This document shows positions 8,679-17,572 of a DNA stretch of 64,000 nt, in pieces. Source of the stretch: Rhizobium sp. WSM4643 (lineage in GTDB: Bacteria > Pseudomonadota > Alphaproteobacteria > Rhizobiales > Rhizobiaceae); the NCBI RefSeq assembly GCF_025152745.1, contig NZ_CP104040.1, forward strand, positions 4,121,501 through 4,185,500. Direction: 5' to 3'. The first letter of the stretch is position 1; each line of letters starts with the position of its first letter. Under the pieces are notes generated by a model, which had not been told where the DNA came from, did no database searches, and was given only the letters and a program-made list of their open reading frames with translations. The translations under genes and the position numbers were made by a program.

Positions 8679-8708
8679 TGCCCCCGCCGAAGTTTGGCGG
8701 GGGTTATT
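8679..8708 (+). terminator. Terminator after the ethanolamine operon
   Basis: CCCCCGCC (8681-8688) and GGCGGGGG (8696-8703) form a perfect 8-bp stem with a 7-base loop, followed by TTATT. It lies 60 bases after the permease stop, in the right direction. Confidence 0.65.
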
Positions 8709-8773
8709 CCAGCGCAAAGCTTGACTGATATCATCCCGTTCCGGGGCCAGGGCCGCGTTCGCCGTAGATTAGT

Positions 8774-9292
8774 TCACCGCACCTGACGATGGAATCGCCG
8801 CGTCCTCGTGACGCGCCGCGCACCCAATCCCAATAGCGCCGCCACGGCCCAACCTCCGATAAATCCAATCGCGCCCCAGACGAGACCGGCAAAACTGACG
8901 GGCACGCCAGGCACGAAGTCGCGCCAAGTATTGGCGAAAACGACGTCATCCGCATTTCCCAGCAGGATGAAAGGCCTGGCGACGGGTGCGGCGGTGCCGA
9001 GGTGGAGTTGCTGCGACTGCAGCGTTTCGTAGCGCGAGATCGTGCTCTGCATCGAGACGCCGCGGTCGCGCAGGAAATCGTCGGATGATTGGGCATAGGC
9101 GCTCAGCGCCTGCTGGCGATCGAGATGGTGCTCGGCGGCTTGGCGGTTGAAATCCTCGACGATGACGCGCAATTCGTCGATCGCCCCGCCGATCCGCTGG
9201 CGGTATTGCTGCGCAAATTCCGGCGCCTGCGAAAAAATCGTACCGCCGGCAAGCCCGGCCAGAATGGCGATGATCCTTGCAATCAGTCCCAT
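8774..9292 (-). CDS. DUF2937-like inner-membrane protein
   Basis: A 172-residue protein of unknown function resembling the DUF2937 family. Start ATG 9292 is chosen because an AGAGG precedes it and the protein then opens with a hydrophobic segment (MGLIARIIAILAGLAGG). A polar, helical middle (residues ~25-110, rich in Gln, Arg and Glu) is followed by a second membrane segment near the C-terminus (VSFAGLVWGAIGFIGGWAV). The topology suggests a hairpin with a periplasmic or cytoplasmic middle domain. It is convergent with the ethanolamine operon and stands alone. Confidence 0.7.
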   Translation of the reverse strand: MGLIARIIAILAGLAGGTIFSQAPEFAQQYRQRIGGAIDELRVIVEDFNRQAAEHHLDRQQALSAYAQSSDDFLRDRGVSMQSTISRYETLQSQQLHLGTAAPVARPFILLGNADDVVFANTWRDFVPGVPVSFAGLVWGAIGFIGGWAVAALLGLGARRVTRTRRFHRQVR

Positions 9293-9439
9293 GATCGATG
9301 CCTCTGGCTGTCCCCTTGCGCTAACGATCGGCGGCCCAAAAGGTTTCTGACATCGACACAATCGGTAACTCTATGTGATTGAACCGACAGCACTTCCGGC
9401 GAGTTGATCTCCTGACAAACTCAGAAAGAGAGGCTCGTC

Positions 9440-9682
9440 ATGAAACGGATTATTCTTGCCTGCACGCTCGCTGCTGCGTCCATCTTTTCCGCAATGCCGT
9501 CCCAGGCGGCAAGTGTGACCATCACCACGGATGATGCGCGTCCCTATTATCGCCATTCGGACCGGCCCTATTACCGCCATCACATGAGGCCGCGCCACAT
9601 CTCCGAGGAGTGCTTCACCAGGGTGGAAAAAATCCGCCGCCACGGTCACACGATCGTCAAGGAAACCCGAATCTGCCGATAA
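9440..9682 (+). CDS. Small secreted protein, unknown function
   Basis: An 80-residue protein with a clear signal peptide (MKRIILACTLAAASIFSA, cleavage after SQA near residue 23). The mature part is rich in Tyr, His and Arg (PYYRHSDRPYYRHHMRP) and ends ETRICR, with two Cys (in EECF and RICR) that could form a disulfide. AGAGAGG precedes the ATG by a normal distance, and a terminator follows. I do not recognise the family; rhizobia carry several such small exported basic proteins. Confidence 0.75.
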   Translation: MKRIILACTLAAASIFSAMPSQAASVTITTDDARPYYRHSDRPYYRHHMRPRHISEECFTRVEKIRRHGHTIVKETRICR

Positions 9683-9696
9683 GGCAATCCATGCAG

Positions 9697-9732
9697 GAAA
9701 AGCCCGGCTGATCCTCCCCAGCCGGGCTTTTC
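9697..9732 (+). terminator. Rho-independent terminator
   Basis: AAAAGCCCGGCT (9698-9709) pairs with AGCCGGGCTTTT (9720-9731), giving a 12-bp stem with a 10-base loop, A-rich before and T-rich after, 15 bases downstream of the small secreted protein. Confidence 0.85.
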
Positions 9733-9811
9733 ATCTGATCGCGCCCTGATCGCGCCGATGAGGAACTTCACCATATCAGCCGCGTTTATTGCGAAAACAG
9801 GAGTACTCATC

Positions 9812-9964
9812 ATGCGTATCAAGATGATTCTTTTGGCCATCGCCTATGTCGCCGTCAGCGCCGTGTTGCTTGCCACTGCCTATCACCCACAAGGGTCGGG
9901 CGCCATGCAGAAGACGGATCGTCTGGCCGGCTCGTCCTTCCTCGTTGAACGCTTCGCCGGTTGA
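9812..9964 (+). CDS. Small single-pass membrane protein
   Basis: A 50-residue protein: Met-Arg-Ile-Lys, one hydrophobic helix (MILLAIAYVAVSAVLLATAY), then a polar tail. ATG 9812 is preferred over the ATG at 9758 because AGGAG lies 8 bases before it and the protein then starts at the membrane segment. It could be an inner-membrane peptide or an uncleaved signal; no function can be assigned. Confidence 0.55.
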   Translation: MRIKMILLAIAYVAVSAVLLATAYHPQGSGAMQKTDRLAGSSFLVERFAG

Positions 9965-10046
9965 TTAGCTCAGTGCCGACTGATAGGCGGCGATGCTGAA
10001 CTGTCCTCGGCCGGCAGGTCTGGGCTCGGAGCAGCCTGCCATCTCG

Positions 10047-10337
10047 TTAATGCGTGCCATCGAGCGAAGATCCGCCAAGCAATATCCGGTTCTGCACCGC
10101 ATGCACACCCTCGACGGCCTTGGCGACCGCGGTTGCCCGTTCGATTTCGCCGACCGTGCCGACGGTGCCGCTCAGCACGATCTGGTCGTTCTCCATCGTC
10201 ACCTCGACATCAGAGGCATCGATGCCGCCGGCGATCGCAAGCGCATTGGCAACGGCCGCCTCGACCGATGCACGATTGGCGATTTCCGCTTCCATTTCGG
10301 GTTCGAGCCCGTGAAATGTCTGCTCCTTGAAAACCAT
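10047..10337 (-). CDS. BON-domain protein
   Basis: A 96-residue protein made of one BON domain, a fold linked to phospholipid or ligand binding and osmotic protection. The pattern ASVEAAVANALAIAGGIDAS, then VEVTMENDQIVLSGTV and AVEGVHAVQNRILL fits the alpha-beta-beta-alpha-beta repeat, with the conserved Gly in LSGTV. GGAGGAA precedes the ATG. No signal peptide is visible, so it is probably cytoplasmic. It is followed leftward by no gene on its own strand. Confidence 0.8.
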   Translation of the reverse strand: MVFKEQTFHGLEPEMEAEIANRASVEAAVANALAIAGGIDASDVEVTMENDQIVLSGTVGTVGEIERATAVAKAVEGVHAVQNRILLGGSSLDGTH

Positions 10338-10400
10338 GATCCGTTCCTCCGTGAAAACCTGCGGAGGAAACGCTGATCGGCGGAGATTGGTTCAGCGCCG

Positions 10401-11051
10401 CTACCACTGCACGCGATAGCGGAGATTGACGCTGCCTGCCTCACCCCCCGAAAATGGATTGCTGACCGAGGCATCGAGATTGAGGTTCGGCAGGATGGTC
10501 TGGCTGACCCCCACCGTGCTTGAGAAGTCGCCGCTGGCATTGCTGACGCCGGTCCCTGCCGAAAGCGAGGTTCCCGTCCAGGGATGGATCAGCTTCAGGG
10601 CCTGCGATGCCGTCACCGAAGCCTGCCGGGCTTCGACCGCGTCATATTGGACACTGATGGACCGGCTCGATTGCATGTCGAGCGAATCGGAGAGGATCCA
10701 GCTGCGGGAGCGGCTAAGCGTCAGCGCGCCGCTGCCGCGCAGCGTATCGACGCTGACGCTGGCACCCTGCTGTGACTGGCCTGCCGGGGTGACGTTCGTC
10801 CTGGTGATCCGGCCCCAAAGCATTGCCTGTTCGGAATCGGGCAGCAGCGCCCCGCTTTTGGTCGAGGCCAGCGCGATGTCGGCGCCGGCGCTCGTTTCCC
10901 ATTCCGCCGGCAGGCGAAAACCCATCGTCGCCTTGTAGGACCGGTCCGAAAGCTTGGCCGGCGACCAAATCACCAGGTCGTCCGCCCTGGCTGCGGCGGT
11001 GAGCGAGGATAGGATGGCGAAAAGAATGCATGCTGTTTTAAGTATCTTCAT
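10401..11051 (-). CDS. Secreted protein of unknown family, probable beta-rich
   Basis: A 216-residue protein starting MKILKTACILFAILSS, a good signal peptide ending around AARA (residue ~23). ATG 11051 is chosen over an upstream start because it places this signal at the N-terminus. The mature part alternates polar and hydrophobic residues, is rich in Ser, Thr and Gly, and ends in an aromatic residue (LRYRVQW), which resembles outer-membrane beta-strands. I do not recognise a family. It lies 63 bases upstream of the BON gene, in the same direction. Confidence 0.6.
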   Translation of the reverse strand: MKILKTACILFAILSSLTAAARADDLVIWSPAKLSDRSYKATMGFRLPAEWETSAGADIALASTKSGALLPDSEQAMLWGRITRTNVTPAGQSQQGASVSVDTLRGSGALTLSRSRSWILSDSLDMQSSRSISVQYDAVEARQASVTASQALKLIHPWTGTSLSAGTGVSNASGDFSSTVGVSQTILPNLNLDASVSNPFSGGEAGSVNLRYRVQW

Positions 11052-11433
11052 GAAATCCGATCGTTTTGACCTGACACAGGGCTCTAGCGCCGAACCGACG
11101 CGACGGCACATATGAAGGCGCTCGCAGCGAACGCGATGGGGATTGCGGCCAAGCCGCCAATCCCGGTTTCAACCTCGATTTGATTTTGGCCGGAAGGCCT
11201 GTGGCACCGCGTGCCTGTTCTTCAATGGACGCCGCAGCGTCCCGATTGCGCATGCGACCGTGAACGGCCGCGGCGGAACCTCCCAATCCCCATGAGGATT
11301 GTTGTAAGGATCACATCCAACCGCCGCTCTGTAAACCCCTCGCGGGTTGAAATCTGCTGCACCGCACACTTGCCGCCCCCTCCAAAGCCTAGTAGAGCCT
11401 GAGCCTACGAGAGAAATTTTCGCGAAATACCAC
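11052..11433. other. Intergenic stretch before dxr
   Basis: About 380 bases between divergent genes. I see no gene, RNA or strong terminator; it must hold the promoters for the secreted protein and for dxr. Confidence 0.4.
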
Positions 11434-12624
11434 ATGATAACCGGCAAAAGCGCGCCGCGGCGCCTCAGCATCTTCGGTTCGACGGGTTCGATCGGCCAGA
11501 ATACACTCAATGTCGTCGATCACCTGGGCGGACGGGAGAACTTCGAAATCTCCGTGCTGACAGGCAACGGCAATGTCGAATTGCTGGCCCGGCAGGCGAA
11601 ATCCTCCGGCGCGCGGCTGGCGGTCACGGCAAACGACCGCCATTACGAATCGCTGAAGAGCGAACTTTCCGGCAGCGGCATCGCGGTCGCTTCGGGAAAG
11701 TCCGGCCTGATGGAAGCCGCCGACTGCGAAGCCGACTGGGTGATGGCGGCAATCGTCGGCACCGCGGGCCTGGCGCCGACGCTTGCCGCCGCCCGCCGCG
11801 GCGCCGATATCGCCCTTGCCAACAAGGAATGCCTGGTATCGGCCGGCGATCTCTTCATCGCAGCGATCCGGGCGGGCGGCGGCAGGCTGCTTCCGGTCGA
11901 CAGCGAGCACAACGCGATTTTCCAGGTGCTGGAAGAGAACCAGCGCCACGCCGTCGAGCGGGTCATCCTGACGGCGTCGGGTGGCCCCTTCCGCACCGCC
12001 TCACTGCGTGACATGGCGGATGTGACGGTGGAAACCGCGCGCGCCCACCCGAACTGGTCGATGGGATTGAAGATCTCGATCGACAGCGCCTCGATGTTCA
12101 ACAAGGCGCTGGAGATGATCGAAGCCCGGCACCTTTTCGGTCTCAGACCCGAACAGATCGAGGTCATCTTCCATCCGCAATCGATCATCCACTCCATGGT
12201 CGGCTATACCGATGGGTCGGTGCTGGCGCAGCTTGGCGCGCCGGATATGCGCACTGCCATCGGTTATGCCCTGTCCTTTCCGCGCCGGCCGAACCTGCCC
12301 GTCGAGCGGCTGGATTTCGCCAAGCTCGCCAGGCTGGATTTCGAAGCACCGGATGAGACGCGGTTTCCGGCGCTGCGGCTCGCTCGCCTGGCGATGACGC
12401 GCGGCGGCGTTCAGGGCGCGGTGCTGAACGGCGCCAAGGAAGTGGCGCTCGAAGCCTTCATCGAAGGGCGGCTGTCTTTCCTGACGATGGCCGAGATCAC
12501 CGAGAGAGTCATGGACGATCTGGCCGGCCTGCCCCCGGCCTCCAGCATGGACGATGTCTTCGCCGCCGACAGGCAAGCCCGGCAAAGGGCGGCGGAGCTC
12601 ATGACACTCGCGATCGCCGAGTGA
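11434..12624 (+). CDS. dxr: 1-deoxy-D-xylulose 5-phosphate reductoisomerase
   Basis: A 396-residue enzyme converting DXP to 2-C-methyl-D-erythritol 4-phosphate with NADPH, the committed step of the MEP isoprenoid pathway. Motifs in order: GSTGSIGQNTLNVV (NADPH fold), LANKECLVSAGDL, PVDSEHNAIFQ (metal site), LTASGGPFR, HPNWSMGLKISIDSAS and the H-P-Q-S segment FHPQSIIHSMVGY. ATG 11434 removes an unrelated 29-residue extension and leaves MITGKSAPRRLSIFG as N-terminus. The usual alphaproteobacterial neighbours (frr, uppS, cdsA, rseP, bamA) are absent, so this may be a second copy; that is inference from context. Confidence 0.92.
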   Translation: MITGKSAPRRLSIFGSTGSIGQNTLNVVDHLGGRENFEISVLTGNGNVELLARQAKSSGARLAVTANDRHYESLKSELSGSGIAVASGKSGLMEAADCEADWVMAAIVGTAGLAPTLAAARRGADIALANKECLVSAGDLFIAAIRAGGGRLLPVDSEHNAIFQVLEENQRHAVERVILTASGGPFRTASLRDMADVTVETARAHPNWSMGLKISIDSASMFNKALEMIEARHLFGLRPEQIEVIFHPQSIIHSMVGYTDGSVLAQLGAPDMRTAIGYALSFPRRPNLPVERLDFAKLARLDFEAPDETRFPALRLARLAMTRGGVQGAVLNGAKEVALEAFIEGRLSFLTMAEITERVMDDLAGLPPASSMDDVFAADRQARQRAAELMTLAIAE

Positions 12625-12679
12625 AGTTCGGGCGGCCGATCATCGAGTGGTCGCCCGCCTGTGATCGCGACCGGCGCCA

Positions 12680-13765
12680 TTACCGCAACCGGTTGCCGCC
12701 CTCATCGAACAACCGGCAATCCGACGGCTCAAACAGCAGGCTCACCTGCTCGCCTGCCGCGATGCTGATCGGCGAGCGATGCTCGACGGTGAGTGACTGG
12801 CCATCGGCAAGCTGGCAATAGAGATATTGCGTCCCGCCGAGATATTCCGAAAAATCGACCCTGGCCGTCAGGCTGCCCGATAGATCGGAGGCCACCCTCA
12901 GATGCTCCGGCCGCAGGCCGAGCGTCACCGCGCCACCAACCGGCCTGTCTGCCGGCGGCAGGCCGCTTTCGATCTGCCGGCCGGCGACTTCGACCATGCC
13001 TCCCTCACCCCAACGGGCATTCAGCAGATTCATCCTCGGCGAGCCGATGAAGCCCGCCACGAAGGTATTCGAGGGATTCTCGTAGATTTCCCGCGGCGTT
13101 CCGGCCTGTTCGACTCGGCCGTCGCGCAGCACGACGATCTTGTCGGCGAGCGTCATCGCCTCCGTCTGATCGTGCGTGACATAGATCATCGTATTGCCGA
13201 GTTCGCGATGGAGCCGGGCGATCTCGATGCGCATCGAAACGCGCAGTTCCGCATCGAGATTGGACAGCGGTTCGTCGAACAGGAAGACATCGGGCTTGCG
13301 CACGATCGCTCGGCCGATCGCTACACGCTGCCGCTGGCCGCCGGAAAGCTGTCCCGGCCGCCGGTCGAGAAGATGGTCGATCTTCAGGATTGCAGACGCG
13401 GCCTTGACGCGCGTCTCTATCTCGGCGGCACTGGTGCGCGCCATCTTCAAGCCGAAGGCCAGGTTGTCGCGCACGCTCATATGCGGATAGAGCGCGTAGG
13501 ACTGGAAGACCATGGCGATACCGCGCTCGGATGGATCGAGATCGGTGACAACACGTCCCTTGATCTCGACCTCCCCGTCGGTCACGTCTTCCAGGCCGGC
13601 GATCATGCGCAGAAGCGTCGATTTTCCGCAGCCGGAAGGGCCGACGAAGACGACGAATTCGCCCTCCGCGATCGTCAGGTCGATGCCGTGGACCACCTGC
13701 AGATTGCCATAGCTTTTTCGCACGTCCTGGAGCACGACGCTCTTGTTAGCCATACCGTTCGACAT
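12680..13765 (-). CDS. Sugar ABC transporter ATP-binding protein (UgpC/MsmK type)
   Basis: A 361-residue ATPase energising the binding-protein-dependent importer encoded upstream. Walker A GPSGCGKSTLLRMIAG, signature LSGGQRQRVAIGRAI, Walker B VFLFDEPLSNLDAELR and the H-loop YVTHDQTEAM are all present, followed by a C-terminal OB/TOBE region (residues ~235-361) as in MalK and UgpC. ATG 13765 is preferred to a TTG two codons earlier; ATG 13753 is also possible. It is the last gene of the operon, 11 bases after the GH127 stop. Confidence 0.9.
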   Translation of the reverse strand: MSNGMANKSVVLQDVRKSYGNLQVVHGIDLTIAEGEFVVFVGPSGCGKSTLLRMIAGLEDVTDGEVEIKGRVVTDLDPSERGIAMVFQSYALYPHMSVRDNLAFGLKMARTSAAEIETRVKAASAILKIDHLLDRRPGQLSGGQRQRVAIGRAIVRKPDVFLFDEPLSNLDAELRVSMRIEIARLHRELGNTMIYVTHDQTEAMTLADKIVVLRDGRVEQAGTPREIYENPSNTFVAGFIGSPRMNLLNARWGEGGMVEVAGRQIESGLPPADRPVGGAVTLGLRPEHLRVASDLSGSLTARVDFSEYLGGTQYLYCQLADGQSLTVEHRSPISIAAGEQVSLLFEPSDCRLFDEGGNRLR

Positions 13766-13776
13766 CCCCAAAAGAC

Positions 13777-15699
13777 CTATCTGTCCGACTGGACCCAGAC
13801 GAGCATCTCTCCGGGCGCGCGGTTGTCCCAGAGATGATAGGGCACGAAACGCGCGGTGGCGACCTGCCTTTCGGCCGGCGCCTTGCGGTAGAGCGCTGTT
13901 CCCCAGTTCGATGTTTCCTCGCGCTCGACCTTGAGATCGAGGGCGACGGCATCATTGAGATCCTTCAGCACGACGGTTTCGGCGGCCGGGAGCTCACGCG
14001 GCAGGACGATGGCATTGAGGTCTTCGCCATTGTCCGTGGTTTCCAGACAATAGACCAGCGGCCCGCGCATCAATGCGACCCGGCCGGCGTCCTGGCGCAC
14101 CTTCGGGTTGGCATATTGCGGCCGAAGCGCCAGCGGCAGGTAGAGGGCGACACGATCGCCCGCCGCCCACTCACGATCGATCCTGGCATATCCGTCGTGC
14201 ATATTGGCGTTGAGATCGAGCATCTCTCCATTGACGCTGAGGGTTGCGCCTTCGGCCCAGTCCGGAATGCGCAGCGACAGCGCAAACCGCGCCGGCTTCT
14301 CCAGCCTGGTGGTAAAGGCGACCGCACCGTCCCACGGATAGTTGGTGGTCTGCTCGAGTTCGACCTCGGCACCGTTGGCAAGCTTCAGCCGCGCGGTGCT
14401 TTCGCCATAGAGGTGCACGGCGATCTCGTTATCCGAAACGGCGTACATGTAGGAGCCGATCGAGGTCACCAGCCGGGCGATGTTCGGCGGGCAGCAGGGG
14501 CAATGGTGCCACTTCCACCGATGGTGCTTACCAGCACTTTCGAGCGGATTGTCATAGAAGAACGTCTTGCCGTCCGTGGAAACCCCCGGTAGCGCGCCGT
14601 TGTAAAGCGCCTGCTCCATGATATCGGCATAGCGCCGGTCCGGCCCGCGGCCGAGCATGCGGCTTGCCCAGAACACCAGGCCGACCGAGGCGCAGGTCTC
14701 CGCATAGGCGGTATCGTTCGGCAGATCGAAATAATCGGTAAAGCCTTCGTTGGAGGCCGCCGGCCCAATGCCGCCGGTGATGTACATCTGCTTGGTCGTC
14801 AGATCGTCCCAGAGCGTTTCCAGCGCCGCCGTCAGGCTGTCGTCCTTGTATTCGGTGGCGATATCGGCCATGCCCGAATAAAGATACATGGCGCGCACGG
14901 CGTGGCCGACGACCTTTGTCTGCGCGCGCACCGGCTGGTGCGCCTGCGCATATTCATAGGTCTTCTGGTGGTATTCGGAGACATCGCGGCCGTCGCGGCC
15001 TGCCTCGGCGGTGAAGAAATGCGGTTCGGTGCCGCGTTCGTCGATGAAGTATTTCGATAGTTCGAGATATTTCTTTTCTCCCGTCACGCGGGCGAGCTTG
15101 ACCAGCGCGAGCTCGACTTCCTCATGGCCGCAATAGCCGGGGATCTGGCCTTCGCCGTGCCCGAAAATCTTGATCATATAATCGGCATAGCGGCTCATGA
15201 TGTCGAGCAGCTTGCGTTTGCCGGTCGCCTGGTAATAGGCGACCGCGGCTTCGATCAGATGGCCGGCGCAATAGAGCTCATGATGGTCGCGCAGGTTGGT
15301 CCAGCGGCGGTTCGGTTGCACGCGCTGGAACCAGGCGTTCAGATAGCCGTCCTCATCCTGCAGCTTCTCATACATGTCGATGATCTCGTCGGCACGCGCT
15401 TCCAGCTTCGGGTTCGGCCGGCGATAGAGCGAATAGGCAATCGTCTCGATCGACTTGCCGAGGTCGGAGTCCCAGAACATCTGTGTCGTCCCGCCCCATG
15501 GCTGAATGGGAATGACGACCCCGGGACTCGGCTGATCGACGTCGATCGCCTTGAGCATGCCGGCCTCGACACAGCGGTCGAGCAAGGTCTCGGCGGTGGA
15601 ATTGCAGACGGCGTCCTGCCACTTGCCCCAGAACCCGCCGAGCTCCACATCGGGAACGGCGACGGGACGAAACTGGCGGTCGTTGCTTGGTTTGGTCAT
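13777..15699 (-). CDS. Glycoside hydrolase family 127 (beta-L-arabinofuranosidase)
   Basis: A 640-residue GH127 (DUF1680) enzyme, which releases L-arabinose from beta-L-arabinofuranosides such as those on plant hydroxyproline-rich glycoproteins. The family's metal/catalytic motif is seen as HHCPCCPPNIARL (residues ~396-408), with the conserved AETCASVG acid-plus-Cys segment near residues ~332-339. No signal peptide, so it acts in the cytosol on imported sugar. ATG 15699 is chosen because GGAG precedes it; upstream in-frame starts would run into the permease gene. It sits inside an ABC importer operon, 20 bases after the permease. Confidence 0.9.
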   Translation of the reverse strand: MTKPSNDRQFRPVAVPDVELGGFWGKWQDAVCNSTAETLLDRCVEAGMLKAIDVDQPSPGVVIPIQPWGGTTQMFWDSDLGKSIETIAYSLYRRPNPKLEARADEIIDMYEKLQDEDGYLNAWFQRVQPNRRWTNLRDHHELYCAGHLIEAAVAYYQATGKRKLLDIMSRYADYMIKIFGHGEGQIPGYCGHEEVELALVKLARVTGEKKYLELSKYFIDERGTEPHFFTAEAGRDGRDVSEYHQKTYEYAQAHQPVRAQTKVVGHAVRAMYLYSGMADIATEYKDDSLTAALETLWDDLTTKQMYITGGIGPAASNEGFTDYFDLPNDTAYAETCASVGLVFWASRMLGRGPDRRYADIMEQALYNGALPGVSTDGKTFFYDNPLESAGKHHRWKWHHCPCCPPNIARLVTSIGSYMYAVSDNEIAVHLYGESTARLKLANGAEVELEQTTNYPWDGAVAFTTRLEKPARFALSLRIPDWAEGATLSVNGEMLDLNANMHDGYARIDREWAAGDRVALYLPLALRPQYANPKVRQDAGRVALMRGPLVYCLETTDNGEDLNAIVLPRELPAAETVVLKDLNDAVALDLKVEREETSNWGTALYRKAPAERQVATARFVPYHLWDNRAPGEMLVWVQSDR

Positions 15700-15719
15700 G
15701 GGCTCCACTTTCTCTAAGA

Positions 15720-16583
15720 TCATTTCACCGCGCCGGCCATCAGCCCGCGCATGTAATAGCGTTGCAGGAGCAGGAAGACGATCAGGCAAGGGATCGTCAT
15801 GACGACGACGCCGGCCTGGACCGCTCCCCAGTTGATGGCGCCGAGCCGTCCGGCGCGAACCGCCGTCATCAGCACTGGCAGGGTGTATTTCTCATTGCTG
15901 GAGAGCAGCACGAGTGCTGCGAGAAACTCGTTCCAGGCATTGAGGAAGGCAAAGATCGCCACCGTCGCGACGCCGGGAAGCACCAGCGGCAGAAGAACCC
16001 GGACCAGAAGCCTGAGGTCGCGCGCGCCGTCGATGCGTGCGGCCTCTTCGATCTCCTTCGGCACGGCGTCGAAGGCGTTGCGCATCATGAAGACCGAGAA
16101 GGGCAGTTGCAGCGTCACATAAACCAGCGTCAGCCCAATCAGCGAATTGTTGAGGCCGAGCTTTGCCAGGATGATGAAGAGCGGCGTCAGGATCGACTGG
16201 AACGGGATCATCAGCGTCGCGATGATCAGCACGAAGAGCGCATTCTTCAGCGGGAACCGATAACGCGAGAAACCGTAGCCGGCGAGCAGGCTGACGGCGA
16301 CGGTGAGCACCACGGTGGCGACCGAAACGAACAGCGAATTGATCATGTGCCGCCAGATGCCGGCGCCGAACGTATCGAGCAGCGCATAGGAATCGATGCT
16401 GACGCCGGAGGTCGGCCATGGCGGCAAGGGCGGCAGGCTGGCCTCCGTGCCATGCCGGAAGGATGACAATAGCGTGATCACGAAAGGGGCGAGAAAGAAG
16501 ATCGATATGACGATACCGGTCAGATGATAGACCGATTTCGCACGGATGGCCTTGCGCGCGCGGCGTTCCCTTGAGGTGGTCAT
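15720..16583 (-). CDS. Sugar ABC transporter permease (MalG type)
   Basis: A 287-residue inner-membrane subunit with six predicted helices, beginning VYHLTGIVISIFFLAPFVIT. The EAA loop that docks on the ATPase is EIEEAARIDGARDLRLLVRV (residues ~196-215). It overlaps the preceding permease by four bases, so the two are coupled, and precedes the GH127 gene by 20 bases. The C-terminus ends QRYYMRGLMAGAVK, typical for the carbohydrate uptake family CUT1. Confidence 0.92.
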   Translation of the reverse strand: MTTSRERRARKAIRAKSVYHLTGIVISIFFLAPFVITLLSSFRHGTEASLPPLPPWPTSGVSIDSYALLDTFGAGIWRHMINSLFVSVATVVLTVAVSLLAGYGFSRYRFPLKNALFVLIIATLMIPFQSILTPLFIILAKLGLNNSLIGLTLVYVTLQLPFSVFMMRNAFDAVPKEIEEAARIDGARDLRLLVRVLLPLVLPGVATVAIFAFLNAWNEFLAALVLLSSNEKYTLPVLMTAVRAGRLGAINWGAVQAGVVVMTIPCLIVFLLLQRYYMRGLMAGAVK

Positions 16584-17500
16584 GGACGCTCCTCCCCGAC
16601 GCGAAGCAGCCAGAGCTGCACGATGCTGATCGCCACCAGGATGGCGAGAAGTACGATCGACAGTGCTGCTCCATAGCCGAGATTGAACGACACGAAGGAC
16701 TGATTGAAGATGTAATAGACCACCGAGATCATTTTGTTCTGCGGTCCGCCTGACGTCATGATGTAGAACTGGTCGAAAGCGAGGATCGAACCGGTGACGG
16801 AGACGATCAGCGCCAGCGCGATCGTCTTGCGCATCAGCGGCAGCGTCAGATGCCGGAAACGCTGCCAGCGCCCGGCGCCGTCGATGCGGGCGGCCTCCGT
16901 CAGCTCGGACGGAATGGCCTGAAGCCCAGTCAAAAGAATGATCATGGTGAAGCCGGCGATCTTCCAGACGACCATCACCACGATCGTCAGAAAGGCGGTG
17001 TCGAAAGTCGCCAGCAGATTGGGGCTCTTTTCCAGAAGACCGAGCGCCTTCAAGGCCGGCCCGATGAAGCCGCTATCGACATTGGCGAGCCAGACCCAGA
17101 GCAGGGAGGCGGTGGCAAGACCGACCACGACGGGCAGGAAGATGATCGTCCGATAGGCGCTGACGAACTGCCGTTCCTTTTCGACGAAGATGGCGAGCGG
17201 AAAGGCGATCGCGAAGATCGCGATGGTGACGATCACGGTGTAGTAGGCCGTGAAATTCAGCGCCGCCATGAAGCGGGTGTCGTTGGCCATGCGAAAATAA
17301 TTGTTGAAGCCGATCCAGCGCGACGCCCCCATCAGCGGCCAGTTGTGAAGGCTCATCCATCCGGTGAAGAGAACCGGCATGATGAAGAAGACGATGACGA
17401 GCGCCATGGCCGGCGCGATATAGGCAAGACCTCGCCAGTTCGATCTGCGCCGTCGCCTGCGCTGAGGCAATAGAGTCTCTGAACCGGAACCGGTCATCAA
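16580..17500 (-). CDS. Sugar ABC transporter permease (MalF type)
   Basis: A 306-residue inner-membrane subunit with about six helices, starting after an Arg-rich cytoplasmic tail (QRRRRRRSNWRGLAY). The EAA loop ELTEAARIDGAGRWQRFRHL (residues ~206-225) contacts the ATPase. It pairs with the MalG-type permease, whose start it overlaps by four bases. The binding-protein gene ends 72 bases upstream. Substrate is probably an arabinose-containing oligosaccharide, from the GH127 gene in the operon. Confidence 0.92.
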   Translation of the reverse strand: MMTGSGSETLLPQRRRRRRSNWRGLAYIAPAMALVIVFFIMPVLFTGWMSLHNWPLMGASRWIGFNNYFRMANDTRFMAALNFTAYYTVIVTIAIFAIAFPLAIFVEKERQFVSAYRTIIFLPVVVGLATASLLWVWLANVDSGFIGPALKALGLLEKSPNLLATFDTAFLTIVVMVVWKIAGFTMIILLTGLQAIPSELTEAARIDGAGRWQRFRHLTLPLMRKTIALALIVSVTGSILAFDQFYIMTSGGPQNKMISVVYYIFNQSFVSFNLGYGAALSIVLLAILVAISIVQLWLLRVGEERP

Positions 17501-17572
17501 AACGCTCCGCGTCTGTCGAGTGGGATTGGCCGGGAAGCTGCCACCGCTCCCCGGCCGCGGCCGGGGGAGAGA

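Noticed and set aside
13777..15789. GH127 start at 15789 giving 670 residues
   Set aside because: It would overlap the permease gene by about 70 bases; ATG 15699 has a good GGAG and begins at the conserved part.
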